From Streptomyces sp. cg36 (GTDB lineage Bacteria > Actinomycetota > Actinomycetes > Streptomycetales > Streptomycetaceae): a DNA stretch of 64,000 nucleotides. The DNA is taken from positions 682,001 through 746,000 of the forward strand of contig NZ_CP163520.1 in NCBI RefSeq assembly GCF_041080675.1. The letters run 5' to 3'. The translations under genes and the position numbers were made by a program. Shown here in pieces: positions 33,667-43,541 of this stretch (positions within the stretch are counted from its first letter, which is position 1; every line of letters begins with the position of its first letter). Under the pieces are notes generated by a model that was given only the letters and a program-made list of their open reading frames with translations, was not told the DNA's origin and made no database searches.

Positions 33667-34956
33667 GTGAGCGAGCGAGTGTTGTTCTTCCCCTGGGGCT
33701 GGGGAGGCGGCGCGGCCTACACCGGCCGCTGTCTGGCCCTGGCCTCGGCGCTGGCCGCGGCGGGCGACGAGGTGGCCTTCGCGGACTGCGGCATCAACGC
33801 CATGGTCCGCGAGGCCGGGTTCACGGTGCTGGAGTCGGAGCCCGAGGCGCCCCGGCCGCCCGACCGGCACCCGATGCCGCCGTTCCTGCCGTTCGCGGAC
33901 GTGGAGCGGGTGTTCGCGGTGGCCGCGACCTACCACCGCGTCGAGCGGGTGCGGCGGCGGGTCGCGGCGGACGCGCGGCTGATCGAGGAGTACCGGCCGA
34001 CCCTGGTCGTCATCGACATGTGCCCGACCGCGGCGCTGGCCGCGCGGGCCGCGGGCGTTCCCGTGGTGTCGCTGGCCGACGCGGACTTCATCACCCCCCG
34101 GGTGAACGGCTGGATGCCCTGGTCCACCGTGGCGCCGCGCACCCTGCTGCCGCATCCGTCGAGCCTGCCGGTGTGGGACACGGTCTCGCGGGAGCTGGGC
34201 CTGGGCGAGGTGACCCGGGCGGAGCACCTGCTGTGGGGCGAGACCACGCTGGTCTCCAGCCTCGCCGAGCTCGAACCCGTCGAAGGGCCGCCGCACCGCG
34301 GGGAGTTGCACTTCGTCGGGCCGATGTACTGGAACCCGCCGGGCGCGGCCGGCGCCGCTCCCCCGCGTACCGACCGGCCCAAGGTGTACGTCACGATCGG
34401 CAGCGGCGGCACGGTGGGCCGGCAGGCGCTGCAGAACGTGCTGGACGCCTGCGCGGACCGGCCGTGGACCGTCTACGTCTCGTGCGGATTCGCCTTCGAG
34501 GGCGATCTGGTGGTGCCGGACAACGTGGTGGTGGCGGGCTTCACCGGGCTGGACACCCCGCTCGCGTGGGCGGACGTGGTGGTCAGCCACGGCGGCTCGG
34601 CCACCGTCCTCGCCACCCTGCTGCACGGCAAACCCTCGGTGGTCATGCCGTTCATGTCCGAGCAGGAGATGAACGGCCGCCAGCTCGTCGAGGCCACCGG
34701 CGCCGGCGTGCTGCTGCGGACCAGCAGCACCACCGAGCACGGCCGGCTGGCCTTCAGCGACCGCTACTCCGGCCCGTCCGACCAGCCGTGCGTGCGCGTC
34801 GCGGACATCCGCCGGGGCATCACCGAGGTCCTGGCCGACAGCGCCTTCACCGAGCGCGCGGCCGGCTGGGGCGAGCGGCTGCGCGCCCGCCGGACGGGCA
34901 CCGACCTGGTGGCCCTGGCCCACTCCGCGACCGACCGCACGGAGGTGCGCCGATGA
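33667..34956 (+). CDS. hyg16: Glycosyltransferase (GT-B, UGT/MGT-like)
   Basis: A 429-residue GT-B enzyme of the macrolide/UDP-glycosyltransferase type. The N-terminal half opens VLFFPWGWGGGAAYTGRCLA, and the donor-binding half has VYVTIGSGGTVGRQALQNVL and the signature VVVSHGGSATVLATLLHGKP. It would attach the 6-deoxyhexofuranose, supplied as a GDP sugar by Hyg5/23/20, to the phenol of the aromatic acid. GTG 33667 lies 53 nt after hyg15; the tiny open frame in that gap is not called. Confidence 0.88.
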   Translation: MSERVLFFPWGWGGGAAYTGRCLALASALAAAGDEVAFADCGINAMVREAGFTVLESEPEAPRPPDRHPMPPFLPFADVERVFAVAATYHRVERVRRRVAADARLIEEYRPTLVVIDMCPTAALAARAAGVPVVSLADADFITPRVNGWMPWSTVAPRTLLPHPSSLPVWDTVSRELGLGEVTRAEHLLWGETTLVSSLAELEPVEGPPHRGELHFVGPMYWNPPGAAGAAPPRTDRPKVYVTIGSGGTVGRQALQNVLDACADRPWTVYVSCGFAFEGDLVVPDNVVVAGFTGLDTPLAWADVVVSHGGSATVLATLLHGKPSVVMPFMSEQEMNGRQLVEATGAGVLLRTSSTTEHGRLAFSDRYSGPSDQPCVRVADIRRGITEVLADSAFTERAAGWGERLRARRTGTDLVALAHSATDRTEVRR

Positions 34957-35945
34957 GTACGGATCTGAAGGTCGCGATCGTGGGCTGCGGCCAGATCGGC
35001 GCGACGTACGCCGACCACCTCGACGCCATGGGACGGCACCGGCTGGTGTGCGTGGACGCGGACCCGGTCCGGGCCGAGAAACTGGCCGCCTCGGTGGACT
35101 CGGGAACGGTCGCCGCGTCCGTGCGCGAGCTGGTCGCGCACGGCTGCGACGCGGCGCTGGTGACGGCGGCGACCACCAGCCACCCCGAACTCGTGGGCGC
35201 GCTGATCGAGGCCGGGATCCCGGTCCTGTGCGAGAAGCCGCTGACCATCGACCTGGCGCGCACCGAGGAGCTGGGGCTGCGGGCGGAGGAGCGGGGCGTG
35301 CCCCTGTGGGTGGGGTTCCAGCGCCACTTCGACCCCGGTTTCGCCGATCTGCGCGCGCGTACCGCCGAGGGGAAGCTGGGCCGGGTGCAGTTGCTGCGGC
35401 TGGTCTCGCACGACGTGTCGCTGCCGCCGCTGGCCCGGCTGCGCGAGAGCGGCTCCATCTTCACCGATCTGATGCTGCACGACTTCGACATGGTGCGCTG
35501 GCTCACCGGGCGCCGCGTCGTGCAGGTGGTCGCCGACGGCTCGGCGCTGTCGGGACCGGGCCTGGCGGACATCGGTGACTTCGACACGGTCACCGCCACG
35601 GTCCGGCTCGACGACGGCTCCCTGGCCGCGCTCTCCGCCGGGCGCTGGCAGCCCGTCGGATACGACGTGCGCGCCGAGGTGCTGGCCGAGCGGGGCAATC
35701 TGGAGGCCACCTTGACGCACGCCGAGACCCCGGGCGCGGGCGGCCCGGCGGTGCCGCGCTTCCGCGGGTACTGGGACCGGTTCGCCACCGCCTACCGCGA
35801 GCAGGTGCGGGCGTTCCTGGTCCGGGCCACGGGCGGACCCGCGGACCCGGCCGCGGGCGGCTGGCGCGACTCCCACGAGGCGCTGCGCTGCGCCCTGGCC
35901 GCCGAGCGCTCGGCCCGGTCGGGATCGGTCCCCGTGACGCTGTGA
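34953..35945 (+). CDS. hyg17: Gfo/Idh/MocA oxidoreductase (myo-inositol 2-dehydrogenase type)
   Basis: A 330-residue NAD-dependent dehydrogenase. [17 protein letters not shown] (7-23) is the Rossmann motif, PVLCEKPLT carries the EKP lysine, and [17 protein letters not shown] the catalytic histidine region. It oxidises a hydroxyl of myo-inositol to the ketone that Hyg8 aminates; deletion work in S. hygroscopicus, as I recall, showed both are essential. ATG 34953 overlaps hyg16 by 4 nt. Confidence 0.92.
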   Translation: MSTDLKVAIVGCGQIGATYADHLDAMGRHRLVCVDADPVRAEKLAASVDSGTVAASVRELVAHGCDAALVTAATTSHPELVGALIEAGIPVLCEKPLTIDLARTEELGLRAEERGVPLWVGFQRHFDPGFADLRARTAEGKLGRVQLLRLVSHDVSLPPLARLRESGSIFTDLMLHDFDMVRWLTGRRVVQVVADGSALSGPGLADIGDFDTVTATVRLDDGSLAALSAGRWQPVGYDVRAEVLAERGNLEATLTHAETPGAGGPAVPRFRGYWDRFATAYREQVRAFLVRATGGPADPAAGGWRDSHEALRCALAAERSARSGSVPVTL

Positions 35946-36022
35946 CCGCCCCCGGGCCGCGCCCGCACCCCTTTCCCCACCGCTCCACCCTCTCCGTACG
36001 GCGACTTCGCGAAGGGAAGACC

Positions 36023-37114
36023 ATGGGCAAGATCCGTGTGGCCATAGCGGGGGTCGGCAACTGCGCCGCCTCGCTCGTCCAGGGAGTGCACTACTACGCC
36101 GACGCGGACCCGGCGGCCCGGGTGCCGGGTCTGATGCACGTCCGGTTCGGCGGCTACCACGTGGGCGACCTGGAGTTCGTCGCCGCGTTCGACGTGGACG
36201 CCAAGAAGGTCGGCCAGGACCTGGCGTCGGCCATCTCCCGGTCGGAGAACAACACCGTCAAGATCTGCGACGTCCCGCCCACCGGTGTCACCGTGCTGCG
36301 CGGACCCACCATGGACGGGCTCGGCCACTACTACCGCGAGACCATCACGGAGTCCGCCGACGACCCGGCCGACGTCGTCGCGGTGCTCCGGGAGAGCCGG
36401 GCCGACGTCCTGGTGTCCTATCTGCCGGTGGGCAGCGAGGAGGCCGACAAGTTCTACGCCCAGTGCGCCATCGACGCGGGCGTGGCCTTCGTCAACGCGC
36501 TTCCCGTGTTCATCGCCTCCGACCCGGTGTGGGCGGCCAAGTTCACCGAGGCCGGCGTGCCGATCATCGGCGACGACATCAAGTCGCAGGTGGGAGCGAC
36601 GATCACCCATCGCGTCCTGGCCCGCCTGTTCGAGGATCGCGGGGTGCACCTCGAACGCACGATGCAGCTCAACGTCGGTGGGAACATGGACTTCCGCAAC
36701 ATGCTGGAGCGCGAGCGCCTCGCCTCGAAGAAGACGTCGAAGACCCAGTCGGTGACGTCGCAGATCGAGCGGGGCCTGGGCAAGGACGACGTGCACATCG
36801 GGCCGTCCGACCACGTGCCGTGGCTGGCCGACCGCAAGTGGGCGTACGTACGCCTGGAGGGCCGCGCGTTCGGCGACGTACCGCTGGCCCTGGAGTACAA
36901 GCTGGAGGTGTGGGACTCGCCCAACTCGGCGGGCGTCATCATCGACGCCGTACGCGCCGCGAAGACCGCGCTCGACCGGGGCATCGGCGGACCGCTGCTC
37001 GCCCCCTCGTCGTACTTCATGAAGTCGCCCCCCGAGCAGTACCGCGACTCCGAAGCCTTCGACGCCGTGGAGGCGTTCATCGCCGCCGCTCCCGACGGGC
37101 CCGCCGCACCGTGA
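36023..37114 (+). CDS. hyg18: myo-Inositol-1-phosphate synthase
   Basis: A 363-residue enzyme of the actinobacterial Ino1 type. [20 protein letters not shown] (6-25) is the NAD site, [17 protein letters not shown] and [20 protein letters not shown] are highly conserved catalytic blocks, and [11 protein letters not shown] closes the protein. It cyclises glucose-6-phosphate to inositol-1-phosphate, the start of the aminocyclitol branch; Hyg25 would then remove phosphate. A cell-wide Ino1 probably also exists, making this copy a yield booster. ATG 36023 follows GAAGGGAAG. Confidence 0.95.
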   Translation: MGKIRVAIAGVGNCAASLVQGVHYYADADPAARVPGLMHVRFGGYHVGDLEFVAAFDVDAKKVGQDLASAISRSENNTVKICDVPPTGVTVLRGPTMDGLGHYYRETITESADDPADVVAVLRESRADVLVSYLPVGSEEADKFYAQCAIDAGVAFVNALPVFIASDPVWAAKFTEAGVPIIGDDIKSQVGATITHRVLARLFEDRGVHLERTMQLNVGGNMDFRNMLERERLASKKTSKTQSVTSQIERGLGKDDVHIGPSDHVPWLADRKWAYVRLEGRAFGDVPLALEYKLEVWDSPNSAGVIIDAVRAAKTALDRGIGGPLLAPSSYFMKSPPEQYRDSEAFDAVEAFIAAAPDGPAAP

Positions 37115-37160
37115 ACCACCGGATCCCGTACGCGGACCGAGAAGGAAGAGGACACCTGTC

Positions 37161-38444
37161 ATGTCGTCCGGTCCCGCCACCTTGGAGACCGAGTCCGTCC
37201 GCGAACGGGACTTCCGCCTGCTGTGGATCGGCAGCGGCATCAGCCAGCTGTGCGGCATGGCGACCGTCGTCGCCTTCCCGCTGCTCGCCGCCCAGACCCT
37301 GGGCGCGTCGGTCGGCCAGGTCGGCCTCATCACCGCGGCGGGCTACCTCCCCTGGCTGATCCTGACCCTGCCGGCGGGGGTGTACAGCGCGCGGCTGCCC
37401 CCGCGCACCATGCTGCTCCTCGCCGACCTCGGCCGCGCGCTCATCGTGACCATCGTGCCGATCCTGTCGGCCACCGGCCATCTGGCGCTGTGGCATCTGT
37501 ATCTGTCCAATGTGCTGGTCAGCTGCGCGACCGTGTTCTACGAGATCGTGTACCTGTCCATGCCGCCCCGGATGCTGCCGCAGGACAAGCTGGTCTACGG
37601 CAACATAAGGCTGCAGATCGCGCGCGCGGTGTCACTGGCGTTCGGCCCCACCCTGGCGGGGTTCACCGTGCAGCTGGTCGGGCCCGAGAGCGCGCCGCTG
37701 CTCAACTCGGCGGGGTTCGTGGCCTCGGCGTCCTGCAATCTGCTGATGCGCTCCCACATCGAGTCCGCCCGGGGCTCGGACCGGCCCTCGGGGCTGTGGG
37801 CCGAGCTCGGGGAGGCAGCCCGGTTCATCCGCGGACAGCCGGTGATGCTGGCCTCGATCGCGGGCTCGGCCGTCGGCAACTGCTGCTTCGCCGCCTACGA
37901 GGCACTCGTCGTGATCTTCCTCGCCCATGACGTCGGCATCGCCCCCGGCACCCTGGGCATGCTGCTCGGGTCGGTCGGCATCGGCGGGCTGATCGGCGCG
38001 TTCAGCGCGGGCCGGGTCAGCCGCCGCCTGGGCACGGCGCGCGCGGTGTGGCTGCCCGCCGCCGTACTGGCCCCGACCGGACTGCTGCTGCCGCTGACCC
38101 GGGCGGGCTCGGGGCTGCTGCTGTTCCTGTGCGGGGCGCTGCTGTTCCACGCCGGCTTCTCCATCTTCACCGTCGGCCAGGCGACCCTGGTCCAACTGCT
38201 CACGCCACCACAGCTGTTGCAGCGGACCGTGGCCTGCGTCCGCTTCATCAGCCGGGGCATGCTCTTCTTCGGCGGACTGGTCGGCGGCGGCCTGGGCAGC
38301 CTGTTCGGCCCGCGCCTGGGACTGACCGCGGTGATGCTGCTGTGGCTCACCGCTCCCCTCATCACCGCGTCCTCGCACCTGCGTTTCTGGCGGGACATCC
38401 CCACCCGGCCCGTGCCGGCCCGGGACGTATCCACTCTGGAGTGA
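37161..38444 (+). CDS. hyg19: MFS exporter
   Basis: A 427-residue membrane transporter with about 12 hydrophobic segments; FRLLWIGSGISQLCGMATVV opens the first helix and YSARLPPRTMLLLADLGRA matches the loop 2-3 motif. It resembles MFS_3/EntS-type drug exporters. In S. hygroscopicus the gene at this place encodes a proton-driven exporter whose loss lowers hygromycin A and raises the 5''-dihydro form, since export pulls the unfavourable final oxidation forward (recalled literature). ATG 37161, 46 nt after hyg18. Confidence 0.92.
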   Translation: MSSGPATLETESVRERDFRLLWIGSGISQLCGMATVVAFPLLAAQTLGASVGQVGLITAAGYLPWLILTLPAGVYSARLPPRTMLLLADLGRALIVTIVPILSATGHLALWHLYLSNVLVSCATVFYEIVYLSMPPRMLPQDKLVYGNIRLQIARAVSLAFGPTLAGFTVQLVGPESAPLLNSAGFVASASCNLLMRSHIESARGSDRPSGLWAELGEAARFIRGQPVMLASIAGSAVGNCCFAAYEALVVIFLAHDVGIAPGTLGMLLGSVGIGGLIGAFSAGRVSRRLGTARAVWLPAAVLAPTGLLLPLTRAGSGLLLFLCGALLFHAGFSIFTVGQATLVQLLTPPQLLQRTVACVRFISRGMLFFGGLVGGGLGSLFGPRLGLTAVMLLWLTAPLITASSHLRFWRDIPTRPVPARDVSTLE

Positions 38445-38448
38445 CCAC

Positions 38449-39564
38449 ATGACTGAGACGCTCGACATCGTCATCACCACCATCGGTTCCGGGTCGTTCC
38501 TGGAGCACTACGCCGAGACGCTCGCCGAGGACGGCGCCCGGCTGGTCGTCATACCCGACCGCAAGACGCCCGCGGCGTTCTACGACGCCTGCGACAAGGC
38601 CCGCGCCCGGGGCGCCGACATCGTCTCCCCCGACGTGGCCGAGCAGGACCGCCTCCTCGCCCGGCTCGGGGTGCCCGAGCTGATCCCCTACGACTCCGAC
38701 AACCGCCGCAACATCGGCTATCTGCTGTCGTACCTCAACGGCAGCGCCCTGACCGTCTCCATGGACGACGACAACCTCCCCATCGACCGCCCCTTCCTCG
38801 ACGAGCACCGGATCGTGCTCCAGGGTCCGGTGCGGCACCGGGTGGTGTCCGCCGGCAACGGCTGGTTCAACGCCTGCGACCTGCTGGACGTCGAGCCCTG
38901 CCGGGTCTTCCCGCGCGGCTTCCCCTACGGCCCCCGGGCGGAGAAGGCCGAGCTCACCACCGTCGAGGAGGTGGCCGACGTACGCGTCAACGCCGGGCTG
39001 TGGCTGGACGACCCGGACGTGGACGCGGTGACCCGGCTCGCCGTGCGCCCCCGGGTCACCGCCTACCAGGGCACCCCGGCGGTACTGGCCCGGGACACCT
39101 GGTGCCCGGTCAACTCCCAGAACACCGCGCTCCACCACGACGCCCTGCCCGCCTACTACTTCCTGCGCATGGGCCAGCCCATCGGCGGGGCCGCGGTGGA
39201 GCGCTTCGGCGACATCTTCAGCGGCTACTTCGTGGCGGCGTGCGCCAAGCACCTGGGGCACTCGGTCCGGTTCGGCGGGCCGCTGGTCAACCACGAACGC
39301 AATGAGCACGACCTGCTCGACGACCTCGCCATCGAGCTGCCCGCCATCCGCTTCATGGACGAACTCCTCGCCTGGCTCAAGGAGTTCCGGCTGGAGGGCG
39401 GCGACTACCGCGAGGCGTACGAGTCGCTCAGCCACGGCCTCCAGGACTTCGCCGAGCAGGCGCGCGGCCGGGCCTGGTCGCCGGAGGCGCGGGCGTTCCT
39501 GCACCGCAGCGCCCATCTGATGCGCACCTGGCTGACGGCGGTGCGCCGCATCGACGGCTCCTGA
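38449..39564 (+). CDS. hyg20: Pyranose-furanose mutase of the RGP/UDP-arabinopyranose mutase family
   Basis: A 371-residue protein with the DXD-type motif SMDDDNLPIDRPF (about 104-116) and GYLLSYLNGS just before it, the pattern of plant reversibly glycosylated proteins and of the bacterial GDP-sugar mutase MtdL of the A201A pathway. These convert a nucleotide pyranose sugar to its furanose form. Hygromycin A carries a 6-deoxyhexofuranose, so a mutase acting on GDP-fucose or a related GDP sugar is needed. ATG 38449 follows hyg19 by 4 nt. It is the last gene of the long operon; a strong terminator follows. Confidence 0.85.
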   Translation: MTETLDIVITTIGSGSFLEHYAETLAEDGARLVVIPDRKTPAAFYDACDKARARGADIVSPDVAEQDRLLARLGVPELIPYDSDNRRNIGYLLSYLNGSALTVSMDDDNLPIDRPFLDEHRIVLQGPVRHRVVSAGNGWFNACDLLDVEPCRVFPRGFPYGPRAEKAELTTVEEVADVRVNAGLWLDDPDVDAVTRLAVRPRVTAYQGTPAVLARDTWCPVNSQNTALHHDALPAYYFLRMGQPIGGAAVERFGDIFSGYFVAACAKHLGHSVRFGGPLVNHERNEHDLLDDLAIELPAIRFMDELLAWLKEFRLEGGDYREAYESLSHGLQDFAEQARGRAWSPEARAFLHRSAHLMRTWLTAVRRIDGS

Positions 39565-39573
39565 CACCAAGAA

Positions 39574-39615
39574 AGTCCGGCGCGGGCGCTCCCGGTGGAG
39601 TGCCCGCGCCGGACT
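39574..39615. terminator. Bidirectional terminator after hyg20/hyg21
   Basis: AGTCCGGCGCGGGC (39574-39587) pairs exactly with 39602-39615; the 14-nt loop can form a further 4-bp CTCC/GGAG stem. It lies 10 nt after hyg20 and 19 nt from the hyg21 stop, between the two convergent genes. Confidence 0.88.
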
Positions 39616-39633
39616 GCCGTCCGGTCCGGCCCG

Positions 39634-40191
39634 CTAGACGCGGCCGTCCGCCAGCACCGCGTCCACGGTGTCGGCCAGGCTCAGCTCGGAGCTGTCGAAC
39701 CAGGTGCCCTCCCCGGTGAGTTCCTTGCGCAGGGCCTCGTCCAGGAAGGACCAGTCGTCCGCCAGCACCTTGTCCCGCTCGGCCACCCGCCGGGAGACCA
39801 CCTCCGCCGACGGCGCCAGCACGATCAGGCGCAGCGGCAGCCCCTTCAACTGCTCGCGGTAGAAGTCCAGATGCGCACGCCGCACCACCACGTCGTCGAT
39901 GACCGGGACGACCCCGGCCGCGTGGAAGCTGCGCGCCAGCACCGCGGCGTTGCGCGCCCGCAGCAGCAGCTGCCGGTCCGCCTCCAAGTCCTCCTCGGGC
40001 GAGGGCAGATGCCCGCCCGCCACGATCAGGTCCTGGAGGTGGTCGCCCTCGATGTGCGCGCCGAGGGGGAACCGGCGGGCCAGCTCCGCCGACACCGAAC
40101 TCTTGCCGCACCCGGGAATACCGATGACGAGAAATACGTCGGAGGCGGGTTCGGTATCGACGATCTGGCCCTGGAACGAGGTTTCCGGCAT
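39634..40191 (-). CDS. hyg21: P-loop O-phosphotransferase, self-resistance
   Basis: A 185-residue small kinase. FLVIGIPGCGKSSVSAELAR holds the P-loop GIPGCGKS (24-31), with an IEGDHLQD acceptor-site aspartate region and DDVVVRRAHLD further on; it is similar in size and layout to chloramphenicol phosphotransferase and AAA_33 kinases. In S. hygroscopicus Hyg21 phosphorylates hygromycin A and so protects the producer (recalled literature). It is transcribed opposite to the biosynthetic operon, divergent from hyg22, with its own promoter in the AT-rich 111-nt gap 40192-40302. Confidence 0.88.
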   Translation of the reverse strand: MPETSFQGQIVDTEPASDVFLVIGIPGCGKSSVSAELARRFPLGAHIEGDHLQDLIVAGGHLPSPEEDLEADRQLLLRARNAAVLARSFHAAGVVPVIDDVVVRRAHLDFYREQLKGLPLRLIVLAPSAEVVSRRVAERDKVLADDWSFLDEALRKELTGEGTWFDSSELSLADTVDAVLADGRV

Positions 40192-40302
40192 GCTTCCTCT
40201 ACTCCTTCATCGCATTTATCGAGCAACGGTCCGATATTGCCAGCGCGATGGTAGCAAGTATCGACGACCTGTCCGATCCAATTCCCTTGCACAGGAGGCC
40301 AT

Positions 40303-41580
40303 ATGTCAATCGACAGTGTGACGGGATCCCCTCCGCCGTGGTTGCTGGTTTTCTCCGCCGCCGACCGGGCGGCTTTGACCGACGCGGCGCGAACGGCGGC
40401 CCGGTCGCTGGCCGATGGCGCCGCCCCCGACTCGGTGCCGCCCGCCCGGCCCGTGCCGCCCGAGCACGACGTGGAGCGCCTTGCCGTCACGGCGCCGGAC
40501 ACGGCCGGCCTGATCGAAGGGCTCTCCTTCTTCGCCGACGGCCTGGCGAGCCCGCGCTGGGCGGCCGGCCGCCCCGACGGCGCGGCCGCCCGTACCGCCT
40601 GGTGCTTCGGCGGCCACGGCAGCCAGTGGCCGGGCATGGGGCGCGCCCTGCTGAGTGAAGTCCCGGCGGCGGCCAAGGTGCTGACCGAGCTGGACGCGCT
40701 GCTGCCGAACGGGGTCGTGGAACCGCTGCTGGGCACGGCCGACGGCGACGGCAGCCCCGCGACGACCCAGCCGCTCATCTTCGCCGTGCAGGTCGCCACG
40801 GCCCACTGGCTGCTCTCGCTGGGGCTGCGCCCCGCCGCGGTGGTGGGCCACAGCCTCGGCGAGGTCGCCGCCGCCCATGTCGCGGGCGCGCTGACCCTCG
40901 CCGACGCGGCACGGGTGGTGGCGGTGCGCTCCCGGCTGCTCGGCAGCGCGGCGGGCGGCGGCGCGATGGCGACGGTCAACCTCGACCGGCACACCGTCGA
41001 GCGGCGCTGCGCCCTGATCCCGGGCACGGTCGTCGTGGCCGCCCACTCCGCGCCGAACGAGACGGTGGTGACCGGGGAGGGATCGGCGACGCGGGCGCTG
41101 GTGGCCGAGCTGGAGGCGGAGGGGGTGCGCTGCCGCCACATCCGCATCAACGCGGCCTCGCACAGCCCGTTCGTGGACGGCGTACTGCCGCGGATGCGCG
41201 CCGAACTGGCCGACCTCACCCCGGGGGAGCCGAGCATCCCCTGGATCTCGACCGTGGACGCCGACGCCGACGGGGCACCGGTGGAGACCGTGGACGCCAC
41301 CGCCGACTACTGGACGCGCAATCTGCGCCGGCCCGTCCGTTTCACCGAGGCGGTCTCCGCGCTCGCCCGCCGGGGGATCAGGGCGTACGCGGAGATCGGC
41401 CCGCATCCCGTCCTGCTTCCGCCGCTGCGCCAGACCCTGCGCGCCGAGGGCGTCGAGGATCCGCTGGTGGTCGCCTCGGGCAGCCGGACGACCCCCGAAC
41501 CCGTCTCGCTGCCGCGCCTGCTGGGCGCCCTGCACTGCCGGGGCCTGGACCTCCCGGCGCCGCCCGGCGTCCGGGCATGA
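40303..41580 (+). CDS. hyg22: Discrete acyltransferase, probably methylmalonyl-specific
   Basis: A 425-residue PKS-type acyltransferase as a free-standing protein. WCFGGHGSQWPGMGRALL (100-117), the nucleophile elbow VVGHSLGEVAAAH with S184, and the specificity region AASHSPF (284-290). YASH-type sequences mark methylmalonyl selection and HAFH malonyl; AASH is nearer the former, agreeing with the alpha-methyl group of the hygromycin A side chain. It would load Hyg9 or Hyg13. AGGAGG lies 5 nt before the ATG. It is divergent from hyg21. Confidence 0.88.
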   Translation: MSIDSVTGSPPPWLLVFSAADRAALTDAARTAARSLADGAAPDSVPPARPVPPEHDVERLAVTAPDTAGLIEGLSFFADGLASPRWAAGRPDGAAARTAWCFGGHGSQWPGMGRALLSEVPAAAKVLTELDALLPNGVVEPLLGTADGDGSPATTQPLIFAVQVATAHWLLSLGLRPAAVVGHSLGEVAAAHVAGALTLADAARVVAVRSRLLGSAAGGGAMATVNLDRHTVERRCALIPGTVVVAAHSAPNETVVTGEGSATRALVAELEAEGVRCRHIRINAASHSPFVDGVLPRMRAELADLTPGEPSIPWISTVDADADGAPVETVDATADYWTRNLRRPVRFTEAVSALARRGIRAYAEIGPHPVLLPPLRQTLRAEGVEDPLVVASGSRTTPEPVSLPRLLGALHCRGLDLPAPPGVRA

Positions 41581-41599
41581 CCCCCCGAGGAGCACACTC

Positions 41600-42559
41600 A
41601 TGCACGCACCCGCGCGACCCGCGACTCCGCTGGACCGGGCCGCCACCGTCCTGGTGGCCGGCTCGACCGGCCTCGTGGGCTCGGCCGTCCTGCGCCACCT
41701 CCACGCCCGGGGCTTCACCCGCGCCGTGGGCATCCACTCCGCCGACCTGGACCTCACCGACCGCCGCGCCACGCTCGACTACCTCACCGCGCTGCGCCCG
41801 GCCGCGGTGATCGACGCCGCCGCGCGCGTCGGCGGGATCGCCGCCAACGACGCGGAGCCGGTGGAGTTCCTCAACGACAACCTGACCATCCAGACCAATC
41901 TGTTCACCGCCGCGCACGCCGCCGACGTGGACCGGCTGCTGTTCCTGGGGTCCTCGTGCATCTACCCGAAGCACAGCCCCCAGCCCATCCCCGAGTCGGC
42001 GCTGCTCACCGGCCCGCTGGAGGAGACCAACGACGCGTACGCCATCGCGAAGATCGCCGGTGTGACGGCGGTGCGCTCGTACCGCAGGCAGTACGGCCGT
42101 CGCTGGATCTCCGCGATGCCGACCAATGTCTACGGCCCCGGCGACAACTTCCACCCGACCCGCTCCCACGTCCTGCCCGCGCTGATCCGCCGCTTCCACG
42201 AGGCGGTCGCCACCGGTGCCGGTGAGGTGACCGTGTGGGGCAGCGGGACCCCCCGGCGGGAGTTCGTCCACGTCGACGACCTGGCGGCGGCCTGTCTGCA
42301 CCTGCTGGACCACTACGACGAGCCGTCCCCGGTCAACATCGGCGTCGGCGAGGACCTCACCATCGCGGACCTGGTGGCCCTGGTGGCGCGGGCGACCGGC
42401 TTCACCGGCAGGATCACCTGGGACGCGAGCAGACCCGACGGCACCCCGCGCAAGCTCCTGGACGTCTCGCGTCTGCGCGCGACCGGGTGGAAGCCCCGGA
42501 TCGACCTGGCCGAGGGCGTGCGGGACACCGTGGACTGGTACGCGCGCCACCGCGCCTAG
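41600..42559 (+). CDS. hyg23: GDP-L-fucose synthase-type epimerase/reductase
   Basis: A 319-residue extended SDR. VLVAGSTGLVGSAVLRHL (17-34) is the NADPH site; AARVGGIAANDAEPVEFLND, LFLGSSCIYPKHSPQPIPES and NDAYAIAKIAG (YxxxK) are the hallmark blocks of WcaG-type GDP-4-keto-6-deoxymannose epimerase/reductases. It acts after Hyg5 and before the mutase Hyg20. ATG 41600 has GAGGAG upstream. It converges on hyg24: the two stop codons share the palindrome CTAG (42556-42559). Confidence 0.93.
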   Translation: MHAPARPATPLDRAATVLVAGSTGLVGSAVLRHLHARGFTRAVGIHSADLDLTDRRATLDYLTALRPAAVIDAAARVGGIAANDAEPVEFLNDNLTIQTNLFTAAHAADVDRLLFLGSSCIYPKHSPQPIPESALLTGPLEETNDAYAIAKIAGVTAVRSYRRQYGRRWISAMPTNVYGPGDNFHPTRSHVLPALIRRFHEAVATGAGEVTVWGSGTPRREFVHVDDLAAACLHLLDHYDEPSPVNIGVGEDLTIADLVALVARATGFTGRITWDASRPDGTPRKLLDVSRLRATGWKPRIDLAEGVRDTVDWYARHRA

Positions 42560-43458
42560 GGCGTGTCCGCCGGATCTTCCCCGGGCCGCGGGGCGCGGCG
42601 CGTGAAGCCGCCCCGGTCCAGGACGAGCCGCCCGTCCCGGCGCACCTCGAACGCCGCCGACTCGCCCCGCTCCCAGATCCGTACGGTCAGCTCCTGGCCG
42701 GGCAGGACGGGCGAGGTGAAGCGGGCGGTCATGGTGCCGAACCGGGCGGGGTCGCCCCCGCACACCGCGTGCAGCAGCGCCCGCCCGGCGAAGCCGTACG
42801 TGCAGAGCCCGTGCAGCAGCGGGCGGCGAAAGCCCAGGCGTTCGGCGAGGGCGGGGTCGGAGTGGAGCGGGTTGGGGTCGCCGCTGAGGCGGTAGAGGAG
42901 GGCCTGGTTGGCGGCGGTGCGGTAGACGACGGTGTGGTCGGGCTCCCCCTCCGGCCGCACCCGCGCCGCCTCCTCCTCGCGGTCCCCCGCGTCCTGCGCC
43001 CGTGACTCACCGCCGAATCCGCCCTCGTGGCGGATGGTCAGCCCGGTACGGACGTCGGCGAGCCGGCGGCCGGTGCGGGCGTCCACGCTCGTCGACTCGA
43101 TCACGGCGAGCGCGTTGCGGCCCAGGTCGCGCAGCGCGGCCAGCCGGGAGGTCGTGGTGGCCGCACCCTCCGGGGGGAGCGGTCCGTGCAGCGTCAGGGA
43201 CTGCTCGGTGTGCAGCAGCTGGGACACGTCGAAGTCCCCGAGGGCGGGCTGGGCCCGCGGGGAGACGAGGGTGGCCGCGAACGTCGGCAGCACGGCCGGG
43301 GCGACGCCCTGGGAATCCCGGGTGGTGAACGCCAGTTCCCGGCCGGGGTCGTCGGCGCCCGCGCCGACTCCCAGGGCGTAGAGGGCGGTGTCGAAGAAAG
43401 TCCAGCGCCGGGTCCCGGAATCCCATTTCCGGCCGACGAGGTCGTGATGGAGCGCCAT
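42556..43458 (-). CDS. hyg24: MaoC-like (double hot-dog) enoyl dehydratase
   Basis: A 300-residue dehydratase with two hot-dog halves. The C-terminal half has the hydratase-2 motif YRLSGDPNPLHSDPALAERL followed by FRRPLLHGLCTYGFAGRAL, which contains the catalytic Asp/His pair and GG-type loop. These enzymes add or remove water across 2-enoyl thioesters using R-3-hydroxyacyl forms. It should dehydrate the product of Hyg15 to the trans-2-methyl-3-arylacryloyl thioester. It is divergent from hyg25 with an 83-nt gap. Confidence 0.9.
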   Translation of the reverse strand: MALHHDLVGRKWDSGTRRWTFFDTALYALGVGAGADDPGRELAFTTRDSQGVAPAVLPTFAATLVSPRAQPALGDFDVSQLLHTEQSLTLHGPLPPEGAATTTSRLAALRDLGRNALAVIESTSVDARTGRRLADVRTGLTIRHEGGFGGESRAQDAGDREEEAARVRPEGEPDHTVVYRTAANQALLYRLSGDPNPLHSDPALAERLGFRRPLLHGLCTYGFAGRALLHAVCGGDPARFGTMTARFTSPVLPGQELTVRIWERGESAAFEVRRDGRLVLDRGGFTRRAPRPGEDPADTP

Positions 43459-43541
43459 GGATTCTCACTTTCCACCGTGAAGAACAGAGCAAGGAATAGG
43501 TATTTCGACAAGATGCGCGGCAACGAGACGGGACTGAGGAA

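Noticed and set aside
33611..33670. A 19-codon frame linking hyg15 and hyg16 by overlapping starts and stops
   Set aside because: It could couple translation, but the peptide is low complexity and there is no evidence that it is a product.
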